Below are positions 42,181 through 51,330 of a DNA stretch of 64,000 bases, piece after piece; the stretch's first letter is position 1, and each line of letters starts with the position of its first letter. A model generated the notes under the pieces. It did no database searches. It had not been told where the DNA came from and saw only the letters and a program-made list of their open reading frames with translations. The stretch is from Sphingomonadales bacterium UBA2369. GTDB taxonomy: Bacteria > Pseudomonadota > Alphaproteobacteria > Sphingomonadales > Sphingomonadaceae. The stretch covers positions 1 to 64,000 of the forward strand of contig DDTH01000006.1 of assembly GCA_002344055.1 (NCBI GenBank), given 5' to 3'. A program made the position numbers and the translations under genes.

Positions 42181-45100
42181 ATGGCTCTGCGTAATATGTC
42201 CGCCTGGTCGATCCGGAACCCGGTTCCGCCGATCGTCCTGTTCATCGCGTTGACGCTGGCGGGGCTCGTCAGCTTCTCGCGGATGGATGTGCAGCAGCAG
42301 CCGGACATCGATTTCCCGCTGGTGATCGTGCAGATCAACCAGCCGGGCGCGGCGCCGACCGAACTGGAAAATCAGGTCACGCAAAAGGTCGAGGCGGCCG
42401 TCCGCACGATCAACGGCATCGAGGAACTCTCCTCGAGCGTTACCGAAGGCAGCTCGCAAACCCGCGTCCAGCTTGCCATCGGTACCCCGATCGACCGCGC
42501 GATCGACGATGTGCGCGACGCGATCCAGCGGATTCGCGGCGACTTGCCGGACGGCATTCTGGAGCCGCAGGTCATCCGGCTCGACACGACCGAGAATGAC
42601 ATCGCCTCCTTCTCCGCCGTCACCACGGACATGTCGCTGGAACGGCTGAGCTGGTATGTCGACAATACCGTGTCGCGCGAATTGCTGGGCGTGCAGGGCC
42701 TGGCCAGCGTGTCTCGTACCGGGGGCGTGAACCGCGAAATCCGCGTCATCCTCGATCCCGCGAAGCTGCAGGCCTATCAGGTCAGCGCGTCGCAGGTGAA
42801 TACGCAGCTGCGCGCCGTGAACCTCAATACGGCCGGCGGCCGCGCCGAAATCGCCGGCTCCGAACAATCGCTGCGCGTGCTCGGTAATGCGCAGACCGCG
42901 TTCGAACTTGGGCAGACACAGATCAACATCGGCGGTGGCCGTACCGTGCGCCTGTCGGCGCTTGCGGAAGTGCGCGATTCTTTCGCCGAGCAACGCTCTT
43001 TCGCCAAGCAGGACGGGCGGCAGGTGCTCAGCTTCGCGATCCAGCGTGCCCAGGGCTATTCCGACCTCAACGTCTATGACGGCGCGGTCGCCACGTTGCG
43101 CGCACTGGAGGCCCGCAATCCCGGCGTGAAGTTCGAACTGCTGACCACTTCGGTCGAAGACACGCGCTCCGACTATCACAATTCCATGCAGACGCTCTGG
43201 GAAGGCGCGCTGCTGGCCGTCATCGTGGTCTTCATCTTCCTGCGCGACTGGCGGGCGACCCTGATCGCCGCGGTGGCGATCCCGCTGTCCGCGATCCCGG
43301 CCTTCTTCTTCATGGATCTGCTGGGCTTCTCGCTCAACAATATGACCCTGCTGGCGCTCAGCCTGGTGGCAGGCGTGCTGGTCGACGATGCGATCGTGGA
43401 GATCGAGAATATCGTCAGGCATATGCGAATGGGCAAAAATGCCTATGAGGCATCGATCGAGGCCGCCGACGAGATCGGTCTGGCCGTGGTCGCGACCACC
43501 TTCTCGATCGTCGCGGTCTTCCTGCCGGTCGGCTTCATGCCGGGCGTGGCGGGCCAGTTCTTCAAGAATTTCGGCTTCACCGTCGTGGCGGCGGTGCTCG
43601 TCAGTCTGCTCGTCGCGCGTCTCGTGACGCCGATGATGGCCGCCTATCTGCTGCGCGCGAAGGGCCATGCCAGCCACGGCGAAGGCTGGCTCATGGACCG
43701 CTATATGGATGTGCTGCGCTGGACGCTCAAGCACCGCTGGGTCACGGTGCTCGGCGGCTTCCTGTCGCTCGTCGCCACCTTCTTCCTGTTCGCATCGCTG
43801 CCGCAGAGCTTCCAGCCGGAGCGCGACCAGAACGAGATCACCGTCAACATCCAGATGGCGCCGGGTACGACGCTGGCCCAGACCGAAGGTTCGGTGCGCA
43901 GGGTCGAGGAGATTCTGAAGTCGCAGCCGGAGGTAAAGTCCGTCTTTGCCCGCACGCGCGTTGGCGGCGCCACCATTCAGGCGATGCTGAACGATGATCG
44001 CGAACGGACGAGCGGCGAAATCCAGCGCGCGTTGAACCCGCAATTGGCCAATGTGCCGGACGCGCGCGCGACCTTCCGCTCGCAATTTGGCGGCTTCCGG
44101 GATCTGCAACTGACCCTGGGGGGCGAGGATCCCGATCAGCTGAAGCAGGTTGCCAACCGGATCGTGGCGGAAATGGCCGGCGTGCCCGAAGTCGTCGCGC
44201 CGCGCGTCGGCGGCGATCTGGTACGGCCGGAACTGGTCATCCGGCCGCGCCTGAACGCGGCGGCGGATCTCGGCGTCACGACGCAGGCGCTAAGCCAGAC
44301 GATCCGCGTCGCGACGATCGGCGAAATCGATCAGAACAGCGCCCGTTTCTCCTTGGCCGATCGCCAGATTCCGATCCGCGTTTCGCTTGGCCAGGATGCG
44401 CGCGCGCGGCTGGCGACCATCGAAAATCTGCCTGTGCCGACCACGAACGGCGGCTCCGTACCGCTCAGACTGGTGGCCGATATCAGCCTGGGCGCCGGCC
44501 CGACCCGGATCGAGCGGCTCGATCAGGCGCGCATCACCAGTGTCGGCGCCGATTTGGCGCCGGGCGTTGTCAGCAGCGAAGCCTGGGCCAAGATTCGTCA
44601 GCTCCCGAGCATGCGGGATCTGCCCGTCGGCGTGCGCGAAGTCGTGACCGGCCAGTCGCGCTGGCAGATGGAATTGGTGCAGAATTTCATGGTCGCGGTG
44701 GTTTCGGGCCTGCTGCTGGTGCTGGCGGTGCTCGTGCTGCTCTACAAGCGGGCGCTGCCGCCGCTGGTGAACATGGGTTCGCTCTTCCTCGCCCCCTTGG
44801 GCGGGGTGCTGATCCTGTGGATCCTCGGCATGCCGATCACCATGCCCGTCTATATCGGCCTGCTGATGCTGATCGGCATCGTGGCGAAGAATTCGATCCT
44901 CCTGATCGATTTCGCGCTGGAGGAAATGCAAAAGGGCGTCAGCAAGATGGAGGCGATCCTCGACGCCGGCCACAAGCGCGCCCAGCCGATCGTGATGACC
45001 ACGGTGGCGATGTGCGCCGGCATGGTGCCGACCGCGCTGGCGCTGCATGGCGGCGGCGAGTTCGGACGGCCGATGGGCTGGACCGTGATCGGCGGCCTGA

Positions 45101-45258
45101 TCGTCTCGACCTTCCTCACGCTCGTGCTCGTGCCCGGCACGTTCAGCCTTGCGCTGGGCGTCGAGGAGAGGATGGGCCCGCGCCTGCGCCGCTGGCTCAC
45201 CAATGGCGGCAAGGACGCGCCGGTGCCGGGGGCGTCGTCGCAACAGCCGGCGGAGTGA
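42181..45258 (+). CDS. RND-family multidrug efflux pump
   Basis: A 1025-residue proton-driven inner-membrane pump of the AcrB/MdtB class, with 12 predicted helices and two large periplasmic loops. Visible features: N-terminal SAWSIRNPVPPIVLF-type start, the GVLVDDAIVEIENI helix with the paired aspartates of the proton relay, and VGLLMLIGIVAKNSILLIDFA in the second half with its lysine partner. Substrates cannot be told from sequence. No regulator gene flanks it. Confidence 0.95.
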   Translation: MALRNMSAWSIRNPVPPIVLFIALTLAGLVSFSRMDVQQQPDIDFPLVIVQINQPGAAPTELENQVTQKVEAAVRTINGIEELSSSVTEGSSQTRVQLAIGTPIDRAIDDVRDAIQRIRGDLPDGILEPQVIRLDTTENDIASFSAVTTDMSLERLSWYVDNTVSRELLGVQGLASVSRTGGVNREIRVILDPAKLQAYQVSASQVNTQLRAVNLNTAGGRAEIAGSEQSLRVLGNAQTAFELGQTQINIGGGRTVRLSALAEVRDSFAEQRSFAKQDGRQVLSFAIQRAQGYSDLNVYDGAVATLRALEARNPGVKFELLTTSVEDTRSDYHNSMQTLWEGALLAVIVVFIFLRDWRATLIAAVAIPLSAIPAFFFMDLLGFSLNNMTLLALSLVAGVLVDDAIVEIENIVRHMRMGKNAYEASIEAADEIGLAVVATTFSIVAVFLPVGFMPGVAGQFFKNFGFTVVAAVLVSLLVARLVTPMMAAYLLRAKGHASHGEGWLMDRYMDVLRWTLKHRWVTVLGGFLSLVATFFLFASLPQSFQPERDQNEITVNIQMAPGTTLAQTEGSVRRVEEILKSQPEVKSVFARTRVGGATIQAMLNDDRERTSGEIQRALNPQLANVPDARATFRSQFGGFRDLQLTLGGEDPDQLKQVANRIVAEMAGVPEVVAPRVGGDLVRPELVIRPRLNAAADLGVTTQALSQTIRVATIGEIDQNSARFSLADRQIPIRVSLGQDARARLATIENLPVPTTNGGSVPLRLVADISLGAGPTRIERLDQARITSVGADLAPGVVSSEAWAKIRQLPSMRDLPVGVREVVTGQSRWQMELVQNFMVAVVSGLLLVLAVLVLLYKRALPPLVNMGSLFLAPLGGVLILWILGMPITMPVYIGLLMLIGIVAKNSILLIDFALEEMQKGVSKMEAILDAGHKRAQPIVMTTVAMCAGMVPTALALHGGGEFGRPMGWTVIGGLIVSTFLTLVLVPGTFSLALGVEERMGPRLRRWLTNGGKDAPVPGASSQQPAE

Positions 45259-45284
45259 GGTCGGAGCGCTGGCTTCCCTCAAAT

Positions 45285-45425
45285 CCGCTCACCCTGAGCT
45301 TGTCGAAGGGCTGTCTTTTCCTTCAACTGGAACTTTGAAGAAGGACAGGCCTTCGGTCGCAGACCGAAGTTTATCCTGAGCGACGCCGACAGGCGGCGTC
45401 GAAGGGACAGGCTCAGGCTGAGCGG
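45285..45425. repeat. Palindromic intergenic repeat, family 2, copy 2 (compound)
   Basis: Begins CCGCTCACCCTGAGCTTGTC and ends with a near-complementary GACAGGCTCAGGCTGAGCGG; inside are two further small palindromes, CTTCGGTCGCAGACCGAAG at about 45350-45369 and GACGCCGACAGGCGGCGTC at about 45382-45400. It shares its outer arms with the element at 35301-35377 and looks like that element with extra hairpins inserted. Confidence 0.8.
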
Positions 45426-45466
45426 TGGTGAATGGCACAGACGCGATCTTTCCTGAAAGTGGTCCG

Positions 45467-46714
45467 ATGATACGCTCGGCCACACCCATCTCCGACCCCG
45501 GCCGCCGCATGCGCGTGCTGGCGACGGCGATGCTGGCGGGGATGGCGGCGGTCTTCATCGCCGCGTCCCGGCTGGAGGACAGCCACCCCGCCTGGGGCTT
45601 CGTGAAGGCCTTTGCCGAAGCCGCCATGGTCGGCGGCATCGCCGACTGGTTCGCGGTGACGGCTTTGTTCCGCCACCCGCTCGGCATCCCGATCCCGCAC
45701 ACGGCGATCATCCCGCGCAACAAGGACCGGATCGGCGACACGATGGCCGCCTTCCTGCGCGCCAATTTCCTAACGCCCAGCGTGGTCGCACGGCGGATGC
45801 AGCGCGTGGACGTGGGCGGCGCGATCGGCAATTTCCTGCTGGCTCCGCCCCAGCAGGGACGCCTCTGGCGCGGCGCGGCGCGGATGGTGGAAAGCGTGCT
45901 GGAGGCGCTCGGCTTGGAGCGGTTCGGGGCGATCGCCAAGACCGCGCTCGCCGACCGGCTGCGCGCCTTCAACGCCGCGCCGGTGATCGGCGAGACGCTG
46001 GAGGCTGCGATCGCCGAGGACCGGCATGTGCCTCTGCTGGACGAGATGGTGATCTGGATCGCGCGGCTGGTCCGCACCAACGAGGATTTGATCCGGAACA
46101 TGGTGCACGACCGCTCCGGCGGCTTCATGCGCTTTACCGGGCTGGACGCGCCTTTGGCCGGCAAGATCATCGATGCGATCGACAAACTCCTGTCCGAGTT
46201 GGCGATGGATCCCGATCATCCGCTGCGCGCGAAGATCGAGGATTCACTGCGCGAACTGGCCGGGAAATTGCGCAATGACCCGGCCACGCAGGAGCGCGTG
46301 CAGCAGATGAAGGTGGACCTGCTCGCCAACCCGGCGGTCGAGCAATGGTGGCTGGGCGTCTGGGAGCGCGGCCGCGCCGGCCTCTTGCGCGCCGTCCGCG
46401 ATCCCGACAGCGCGCTGGCCGGGGAGATGGGCGCCCTGCTCCGCCAGTTCGGCGAGGCGCTCATCGAAAATCCCGATTTCCGCCGCGGCATCAACCGTTT
46501 CGTCCGCCGCGCCGCGGTCGGTGCCGCCGCCGATTATGGCGACGGCATCGTCAAACTGGTGTCCGATACGGTGCGCCGCTGGGACGCCAAGACGATTTCC
46601 GACCGGGTGGAGAATGCGGTCGGCCGCGACCTGCAATTCATCCGCATCAATGGCACCGTCGTCGGCGGCCTGGTCGGCCTCACCATCCATACCATCGAGA
46701 CGCTTGCACGATAG
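45467..46714 (+). CDS. DUF445-family membrane protein
   Basis: A 415-residue protein with DUF445 signatures: AWGFVKAFAEAAMVGGIADWFAVTALFRHPLGIPIPHTAIIPRNK-like region near residues 45-90 (helix plus conserved RHP-GIPIPHT), a long helical middle, and a C-terminal anchor near GTVVGGLVGLTIHTI. ATG 45467 is chosen; the frame opens at 45425 inside the repeat. Function unknown; relatives are membrane-associated and widespread. Confidence 0.9.
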   Translation: MIRSATPISDPGRRMRVLATAMLAGMAAVFIAASRLEDSHPAWGFVKAFAEAAMVGGIADWFAVTALFRHPLGIPIPHTAIIPRNKDRIGDTMAAFLRANFLTPSVVARRMQRVDVGGAIGNFLLAPPQQGRLWRGAARMVESVLEALGLERFGAIAKTALADRLRAFNAAPVIGETLEAAIAEDRHVPLLDEMVIWIARLVRTNEDLIRNMVHDRSGGFMRFTGLDAPLAGKIIDAIDKLLSELAMDPDHPLRAKIEDSLRELAGKLRNDPATQERVQQMKVDLLANPAVEQWWLGVWERGRAGLLRAVRDPDSALAGEMGALLRQFGEALIENPDFRRGINRFVRRAAVGAAADYGDGIVKLVSDTVRRWDAKTISDRVENAVGRDLQFIRINGTVVGGLVGLTIHTIETLAR

Positions 46715-46771
46715 GAGCACGGCTGATCTACTCGGCCGGCACGGGCCCGATTTCGGGCTCCGGCGCGGAAC

Positions 46772-46828
46772 GCTGAAAGGTTCATAAGGGGAGAAAGTTT
46801 TTTCTCCCTGGGGGTGTGAACCTTCAGC
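46772..46828. repeat. Nested inverted repeat before the amidohydrolase gene
   Basis: Outer arms GCTGAAAGGTTCA and TGAACCTTCAGC enclose inner arms GGGAGAAA and TTTCTCCC with a short T-rich loop. The whole can fold into one long hairpin ending 31 bases before the ATG at 46859. It may end the DUF445 transcript or regulate the next gene. Confidence 0.6.
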
Positions 46829-46858
46829 ACCTTTCGCGCCAATTTGCAGGGGAATCGC

Positions 46859-48208
46859 ATGCGCCTCAAAGTTCTGATCGCCGCTCTCGCCGCCACGGCG
46901 CTCGCCCCTTTTGCCGCTTCCGCGCAGACGCCCGCCGCGCAGCAGCGCGCTGAAACGGTGACGGTGATCCACGCCGGCACCCTGCTCGCGGTCCCGGGCG
47001 AAGCGCCGCGCCGCAACGTCAGCGTCGTCGTGCGCGGCGCGACCATCGCGGAAATCCGCGACGGCTTCATCGACGTTCCTGGCGCGCGCGTGGTCGATCT
47101 GCGCGACCACACCGTCCTGCCCGGCCTGATCGACAGCCATGTCCATCTCAGCGGCCTGGACGACCGCATCCAGGCGCGGCTGCAATCGGCACTGCGCGAC
47201 AATGAGGACGAGGCCTACACCGCCTTGCTGAACGGCCGCAGAACCCTGCTCGCCGGCTTCACCACAGTGCGCGATCTTGGCGCCGATCCGCGCCTGATCC
47301 TTTCCCTGCGCGACGCAATCGCCGCCGGGCAGCTGACCGGGCCCACGATCGTCGCCGCCGGCCGCGGCATCTCCGTCTCCGGCGGGCATGGCGACGGCCG
47401 CAACGGCCTCAACCGCGACCTCTATGACATCGCCGCAGAGCGCCAGATCAACACCTGCAACGGCGCCGACGATTGCCGCCGCGCGGTGCGTCAGCAGATC
47501 AGCTTCGGCGTCGACGTGATCAAGATCGCGGCCACTGGCGGCGTCCTGTCCAACGTGCCCGGCGGCCTCGCCCAGCACATGACCGACGCGGAGATGGCGG
47601 CGGTGGTCGAGACCGCGCGCAGCTTCAGCCGCCGCGTCGCCGCCCACGCCCATGGTGTCGACGGCGTCAACGCCGCTTTGCGCGCCGGCGTGAACTCGAT
47701 CGAGCACGGCACCTTCACCAACGACGAGACCTTCCGCCTCTACCGCCAGACCGGTGCCTGGTACGTGCCCACCCTGATGGCCCCCGCCGCGGCCCTCGCC
47801 GATGGGCAGCGCGGCGCGCTGACCCAAGCGCAGTTCGACAAGGCGCGCGAGGCCGCCGGCAATGCCCGCCTCAGCCTCGCCCGTGCGGTGCGCGAGCGCG
47901 TCAACATCGCCTTCGGCACCGACAGTGGAGTCAGCCGCCATGGCGACAATGGTCAGGAGTTCGCCCTGATGGTCGATGCCGGCATGACGCCCGCCGCCGC
48001 GATCCGCTCGGCCACCGTCGGCGCCGCCACTCTGCTGGATCGCCAGACCCGGATCGGCACGATCGAAGCGGGCAAGGACGCCGACATCATCGCCGTCGCC
48101 GGCGACCCGCTGCAGAACATCCGCCTGCTCGAAAATGTCGGCTTCGTCATGCGCCACGGCCGCATCCACAAACTCGGCGGCGAGCGGCAACTGACCGACG
48201 CGGATTGA
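46859..48208 (+). CDS. Secreted amidohydrolase-family metallohydrolase
   Basis: A 449-residue TIM-barrel hydrolase with a signal peptide (1-23, ending ASAQ). Metal-binding features: HVHL (first His pair), a carboxylated-lysine candidate in DVIKIAATGGV, AHAHG and IEHGTF (further histidines), and the final Asp in FGTDSG. These match imidazolonepropionase/prolidase-like amidohydrolases. ATG 46859 follows GCAGGGGA. The substrate is unknown; dipeptidase or imidazolonepropionase-like activity is possible. Confidence 0.92.
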   Translation: MRLKVLIAALAATALAPFAASAQTPAAQQRAETVTVIHAGTLLAVPGEAPRRNVSVVVRGATIAEIRDGFIDVPGARVVDLRDHTVLPGLIDSHVHLSGLDDRIQARLQSALRDNEDEAYTALLNGRRTLLAGFTTVRDLGADPRLILSLRDAIAAGQLTGPTIVAAGRGISVSGGHGDGRNGLNRDLYDIAAERQINTCNGADDCRRAVRQQISFGVDVIKIAATGGVLSNVPGGLAQHMTDAEMAAVVETARSFSRRVAAHAHGVDGVNAALRAGVNSIEHGTFTNDETFRLYRQTGAWYVPTLMAPAAALADGQRGALTQAQFDKAREAAGNARLSLARAVRERVNIAFGTDSGVSRHGDNGQEFALMVDAGMTPAAAIRSATVGAATLLDRQTRIGTIEAGKDADIIAVAGDPLQNIRLLENVGFVMRHGRIHKLGGERQLTDAD

Positions 48209-48216
48209 GAAGCGAT

Positions 48217-48660
48217 ATGACATCCGCCAGCTACGCCGCCCTGTTGTGTGTGTTAGCTGCCTGTGCGCAAGTCTCGCCTCAGGAGACTGACGCTCCGATC
48301 AGGCAGCCGACCAGAGCAGCACTGGTGGAAGGCTATGAGGAATTCTTTCGTAGCGTGGACAGCGATCACGATTCCCGGCTCTCGCGCGAAGAGTGGAGTC
48401 GCTCGGTGGAAGCTGCGATCGATTACGGGAAAGGGGGTTCCTCTCTGCTCGCGAATGAAGATCAATTGCGGCGGGACTACATGTCCGTTTTTGAGGAGGA
48501 TGACCGGGACGACGACGGACACCTTACCTTGGACGAGATGCTCGCCCGACCATTGCAAACTTTCGCCTGTGCCGATGTCGATGCGGACGGCGCACTGTCT
48601 TCGACAGAGCAGGAACAGGTTCTAGACCGTTGCGCGCATCTTGTGCGTCGTTTGGGCTAG
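48217..48660 (+). CDS. EF-hand lipoprotein
   Basis: A 147-residue protein with a lipobox VLAAC placing the lipidated Cys at residue 16, followed by three EF-hand calcium loops: DSDHDSRLSREEW, DRDDDGHLTLDEM and DVDADGALSSTEQ. It starts eight bases after the amidohydrolase stop, so the two are probably co-expressed, perhaps in the same compartment. Codon use is less G/C-ended than in neighbours. Calcium binding is predicted from the loops alone. Confidence 0.8.
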   Translation: MTSASYAALLCVLAACAQVSPQETDAPIRQPTRAALVEGYEEFFRSVDSDHDSRLSREEWSRSVEAAIDYGKGGSSLLANEDQLRRDYMSVFEEDDRDDDGHLTLDEMLARPLQTFACADVDADGALSSTEQEQVLDRCAHLVRRLG

Positions 48661-48678
48661 GCTCGAGTCCTCCTCGCG

Positions 48679-49965
48679 TCAGCCCCCCCCAACCCGCTCA
48701 ATATCCGCACCCACCGCCTGCAATTTCTCCTCGAGCCGCTCATAGCCGCGGTCGAGGTGGTAGATGCGGCTGACCTGGGTCTCGCCCTCGGCGGCCAGGC
48801 CGGCGATGATCAGGCTCATCGAGGCGCGCAGATCGGTCGCCATTACCGGCGCTCCGGTCAGGCTGCCCACGCCCTTCACCACCGCCGAGCGGCCGCGCAC
48901 GTCGATGTCCGCGCCCATCCGGTTCAGCTCCGGCACGTGCATGTAGCGATTCTCGAAGATCGTCTCGGTCAGCAGGCTGGTGCCCTTGGCGAGCGTCAGC
49001 ATCGCCATGAATTGCGCCTGCATGTCCGTCGCGAAGGCGGGATAAGGCGCCGTGGAGAGCGTCAGCGGCTTCACCTCGCCAGTGCCGGCGACGCGGATGC
49101 CGTCCGTCGTCTCCTCGACCGTCAGCCCGGCATCCGACAGAGCCGCCAGCGTCGCCGCGAGCGTATCCGTCTTCGCCCCCAGCAATTCGATGTCGCCGCC
49201 GGTGATCCCGGCCGCGCAGGCATAGCTGCCCGCCTCGATCCGGTCCGGCATCACCGAATATTTCGCGCCGTGCAGCCGCTCGACGCCCTCGATCTCCAGC
49301 GTGTCCGTACGGATCCCGCTGATCTTCGCGCCCATCGCGACCAGGCATTCGGCCAGGTCGGTGATCTCCGGCTCGCGCGCCGCATTGGTGATGATGCTGC
49401 TGCCTTGTGCCAGCACCGCCGCCATCAGCGCATTCTCGGTCGCGCCCACCGACACGAACGGAAAGGCGACCTTGCCGCCCTTCAGACGGCCCCCGGGGGC
49501 CTTGGCGCGGACATAGCCGCCCGCCATCTCGATCTCGGCGCCCAGATCGGCGAAGGCGCGCAGGTGCAGGTCGATCGGCCGGTTGCCGATCGCACAGCCG
49601 CCGGGCAGCGACACCGTCGCCTCGCCCATCCGCGCCAGCAACGGCCCGAGCACCAGGATCGATGCGCGCATCTTGCGGACCATGTCGTACGGCGCGGTGG
49701 TGTCGCTGACGTCCTTCGCCCGCAGCGTCATCACCCGGCCGAACTCGGCGCCGCGCTTCGACCCCTTCGTCATGGTCGACACGCCGAGCATGTTCAGCAA
49801 ATGCATGAAGCTGTCGACGTCGGCGAGCCGCGGCAGATTGCCGAGCTCCAGCACCTCGTCGGTCAGCAGCGCGCAGGGCATGAGCGTCAGCGCCGCATTC
49901 TTCGCCCCGGAAATGTGAATGCGGCCCGCCAGGCGGTTGCCGCCGCGGATGAGGATACGGTCCAT
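48679..49965 (-). CDS. murA: UDP-N-acetylglucosamine 1-carboxyvinyltransferase
   Basis: First committed step of peptidoglycan synthesis: enolpyruvyl transfer from PEP to UDP-GlcNAc; target of fosfomycin. 428 residues, with SGAKNAALTLMP at 19-30 (substrate-binding Lys-Asn), the catalytic Cys124 in LPGGCAIGNRP (so fosfomycin sensitivity is expected), and the family ending RIYHLDRGYERLEEKL. ATG 49965 starts MDRILIRGG; the frame is open to 50004 but family proteins start here. Divergent from the Crp/Fnr gene. Confidence 0.97.
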   Translation of the reverse strand: MDRILIRGGNRLAGRIHISGAKNAALTLMPCALLTDEVLELGNLPRLADVDSFMHLLNMLGVSTMTKGSKRGAEFGRVMTLRAKDVSDTTAPYDMVRKMRASILVLGPLLARMGEATVSLPGGCAIGNRPIDLHLRAFADLGAEIEMAGGYVRAKAPGGRLKGGKVAFPFVSVGATENALMAAVLAQGSSIITNAAREPEITDLAECLVAMGAKISGIRTDTLEIEGVERLHGAKYSVMPDRIEAGSYACAAGITGGDIELLGAKTDTLAATLAALSDAGLTVEETTDGIRVAGTGEVKPLTLSTAPYPAFATDMQAQFMAMLTLAKGTSLLTETIFENRYMHVPELNRMGADIDVRGRSAVVKGVGSLTGAPVMATDLRASMSLIIAGLAAEGETQVSRIYHLDRGYERLEEKLQAVGADIERVGGG

Positions 49966-50045
49966 GGCCGGGGCTATGGAGGCTGGCGCGGACGAGTCAA
50001 GCAAGCGCCCCGGATCGCCGAAATCGACACCGATCCATGCCGCAC

Positions 50046-50059
50046 TTGATTTCGATCAG
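50046..50059. promoter_or_regulatory. FNR/FixK-like palindrome between murA and the Crp/Fnr gene
   Basis: TTGAT-TTCG-ATCAG matches the anaerobox consensus TTGAT-N4-ATCAA in nine of ten positions. Its centre is 77 bases before the GTG of the Crp/Fnr gene and about 88 bases from the murA start on the other side. It may be an autoregulatory site; the binding protein is not identified. Confidence 0.4.
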
Positions 50060-50129
50060 GGAACCGGCGTTCGTTTCACTCTAAGCTCCGCGCAACGAAG
50101 ACGTAATTGCGTTTTATTCCGGGGGTTTA

Positions 50130-50864
50130 GTGAGTTCGAACGAGAGTAATCTGGCCGACCGCCTCGGCCATTATGTGGTGCTGACCGACGCCGAGCGCGC
50201 GGCGCTCGGGGCGTTGGAATCGGAAGAACGTCAGGTACGGCGCGGCGCGACCTTGCTTGAGGAAGGCAAGGCCTCGCGCGAATTGTTCATCGTCCGCAAG
50301 GGCTGGCTGCAGAGCAGCGTGCTGCTCGGCAATGGCGGCCGTCAGATCATGCGGATCAGCCTGCCCGGCGACGTGCTGGGCCTGTCCGCCCTGGCGTTCG
50401 ATGAAGCGCCGGAGACGGTGAAGGCGCTGACCGACGCGACCGTCTGCCCGTTCGATCGCGAGCAGGTGACCGGGCTGATCAATTCGCACCCGCGCCTCAC
50501 CGCCCTGCTGCTCGCGCTTACCCTGGCCGAGCGTACCGTTCTGGCCGACCGGCTCGCCTCAGTGGGACGCACGCCGGCGCGAGCGCGGATCGCCTGGCTG
50601 CTGTGCGATATCTTCGCGCGCCTGCGGATCGCCAACCCGGATCATGACGCGGTGCACGTGCCGCTGACCCAGGAGGAGATTGGCGACGCGACCGGCCTCA
50701 CGGCGGTACACGTCAACCGCATGATGCGCGGTCTGGCCGACGATGGCATCATCGAGCGACGGGGGAGTGTCGTGCGCTTGCTGGCCGAAGACCGGCTGTT
50801 CGACGAAGCGAACTTCACCAACCGGCTTGATATCGCGACAAGCTGGCTGCCGCGGGCAGGATAA
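50130..50864 (+). CDS. Crp/Fnr-family transcriptional regulator
   Basis: A 244-residue regulator from GTG 50130. The N-terminal cyclic-nucleotide-type barrel spans about residues 10-130 (RRGATLLEEGKASRELFIV, RISLPGDVLGLSALAF) and a winged helix-turn-helix follows (PLTQEEIGDATGLTAVHVNRMMRGLADDGII). The four cysteines of an FNR iron-sulfur cluster are missing, and the recognition helix (TAVHVNRM) lacks the FNR Glu, so neither oxygen sensing nor classical FNR-site binding is assured. Signal unknown. Confidence 0.92.
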   Translation: MSSNESNLADRLGHYVVLTDAERAALGALESEERQVRRGATLLEEGKASRELFIVRKGWLQSSVLLGNGGRQIMRISLPGDVLGLSALAFDEAPETVKALTDATVCPFDREQVTGLINSHPRLTALLLALTLAERTVLADRLASVGRTPARARIAWLLCDIFARLRIANPDHDAVHVPLTQEEIGDATGLTAVHVNRMMRGLADDGIIERRGSVVRLLAEDRLFDEANFTNRLDIATSWLPRAG

Positions 50865-50867
50865 GGC

Positions 50868-51221
50868 CTAAGCCTTCTCCAGCGTGCATTGCAGCGGGTG
50901 TTCGTTGTCGCGGGCGAAATCCATCACCTGTGCGACCTTGGTCTCCGCCACTTCATAGCTGAAGATACCGCACACGCCGACGCCGCGCTGATGAACCTGC
51001 AGCATCACCCGGGTCGCGTCATCCGTGCTCATCCGGAAAAAGCGCTGGAGCACGTGCACAACGAATTCCATCGGCGTGTAATCGTCGTTCAGCATCAGCA
51101 CCTTGTAGGGCGTGGGCGTCTTGGAGCGGGTCCGCGTCCGGGTGGCGACACCCAGGCCGCTATCGCCCTCGTCATCCTTGCGGTCGGTCATGGCGGTGAT
51201 GGCTGAATCGGTAATCGACAT
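50868..51221 (-). CDS. clpS: ATP-dependent Clp protease adaptor ClpS
   Basis: Delivers N-degron substrates to ClpAP. A 117-residue product with a disordered N-terminal part, then the core LNDDYTPMEFVVHVLQRFF with DD residues that hold the N-terminal amino group, VMLQVHQRGVGVCGIF and the ending HPLQCTLEKA. ATG 51221 is chosen; 51233 and 51191 are alternatives. No clpA is adjacent. Confidence 0.95.
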   Translation of the reverse strand: MSITDSAITAMTDRKDDEGDSGLGVATRTRTRSKTPTPYKVLMLNDDYTPMEFVVHVLQRFFRMSTDDATRVMLQVHQRGVGVCGIFSYEVAETKVAQVMDFARDNEHPLQCTLEKA

Positions 51222-51330
51222 GGCTCGATCCATAATATGCGATGGCCGGAGCGCCGGGCAAGGGGCGGTGCAGACTTTAGCCGCTCACGCGAGATCGGCC
51301 CCGGCACCCACCGCACATCCCAAACGCAAT

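Noticed and set aside
42127..44109. Long minus-strand open frame (660 codons) opposite the RND pump gene
   Set aside because: Shadow frame of a GC-rich gene; composition is His/Arg/Gln-rich with no family signature, while the plus frame is an unmistakable RND pump.
46244..48223. Minus-strand open frame of 659 codons opposite DUF445 and amidohydrolase genes
   Set aside because: Spans two clearly coding plus-strand genes and the gap between; a GC-bias artefact.
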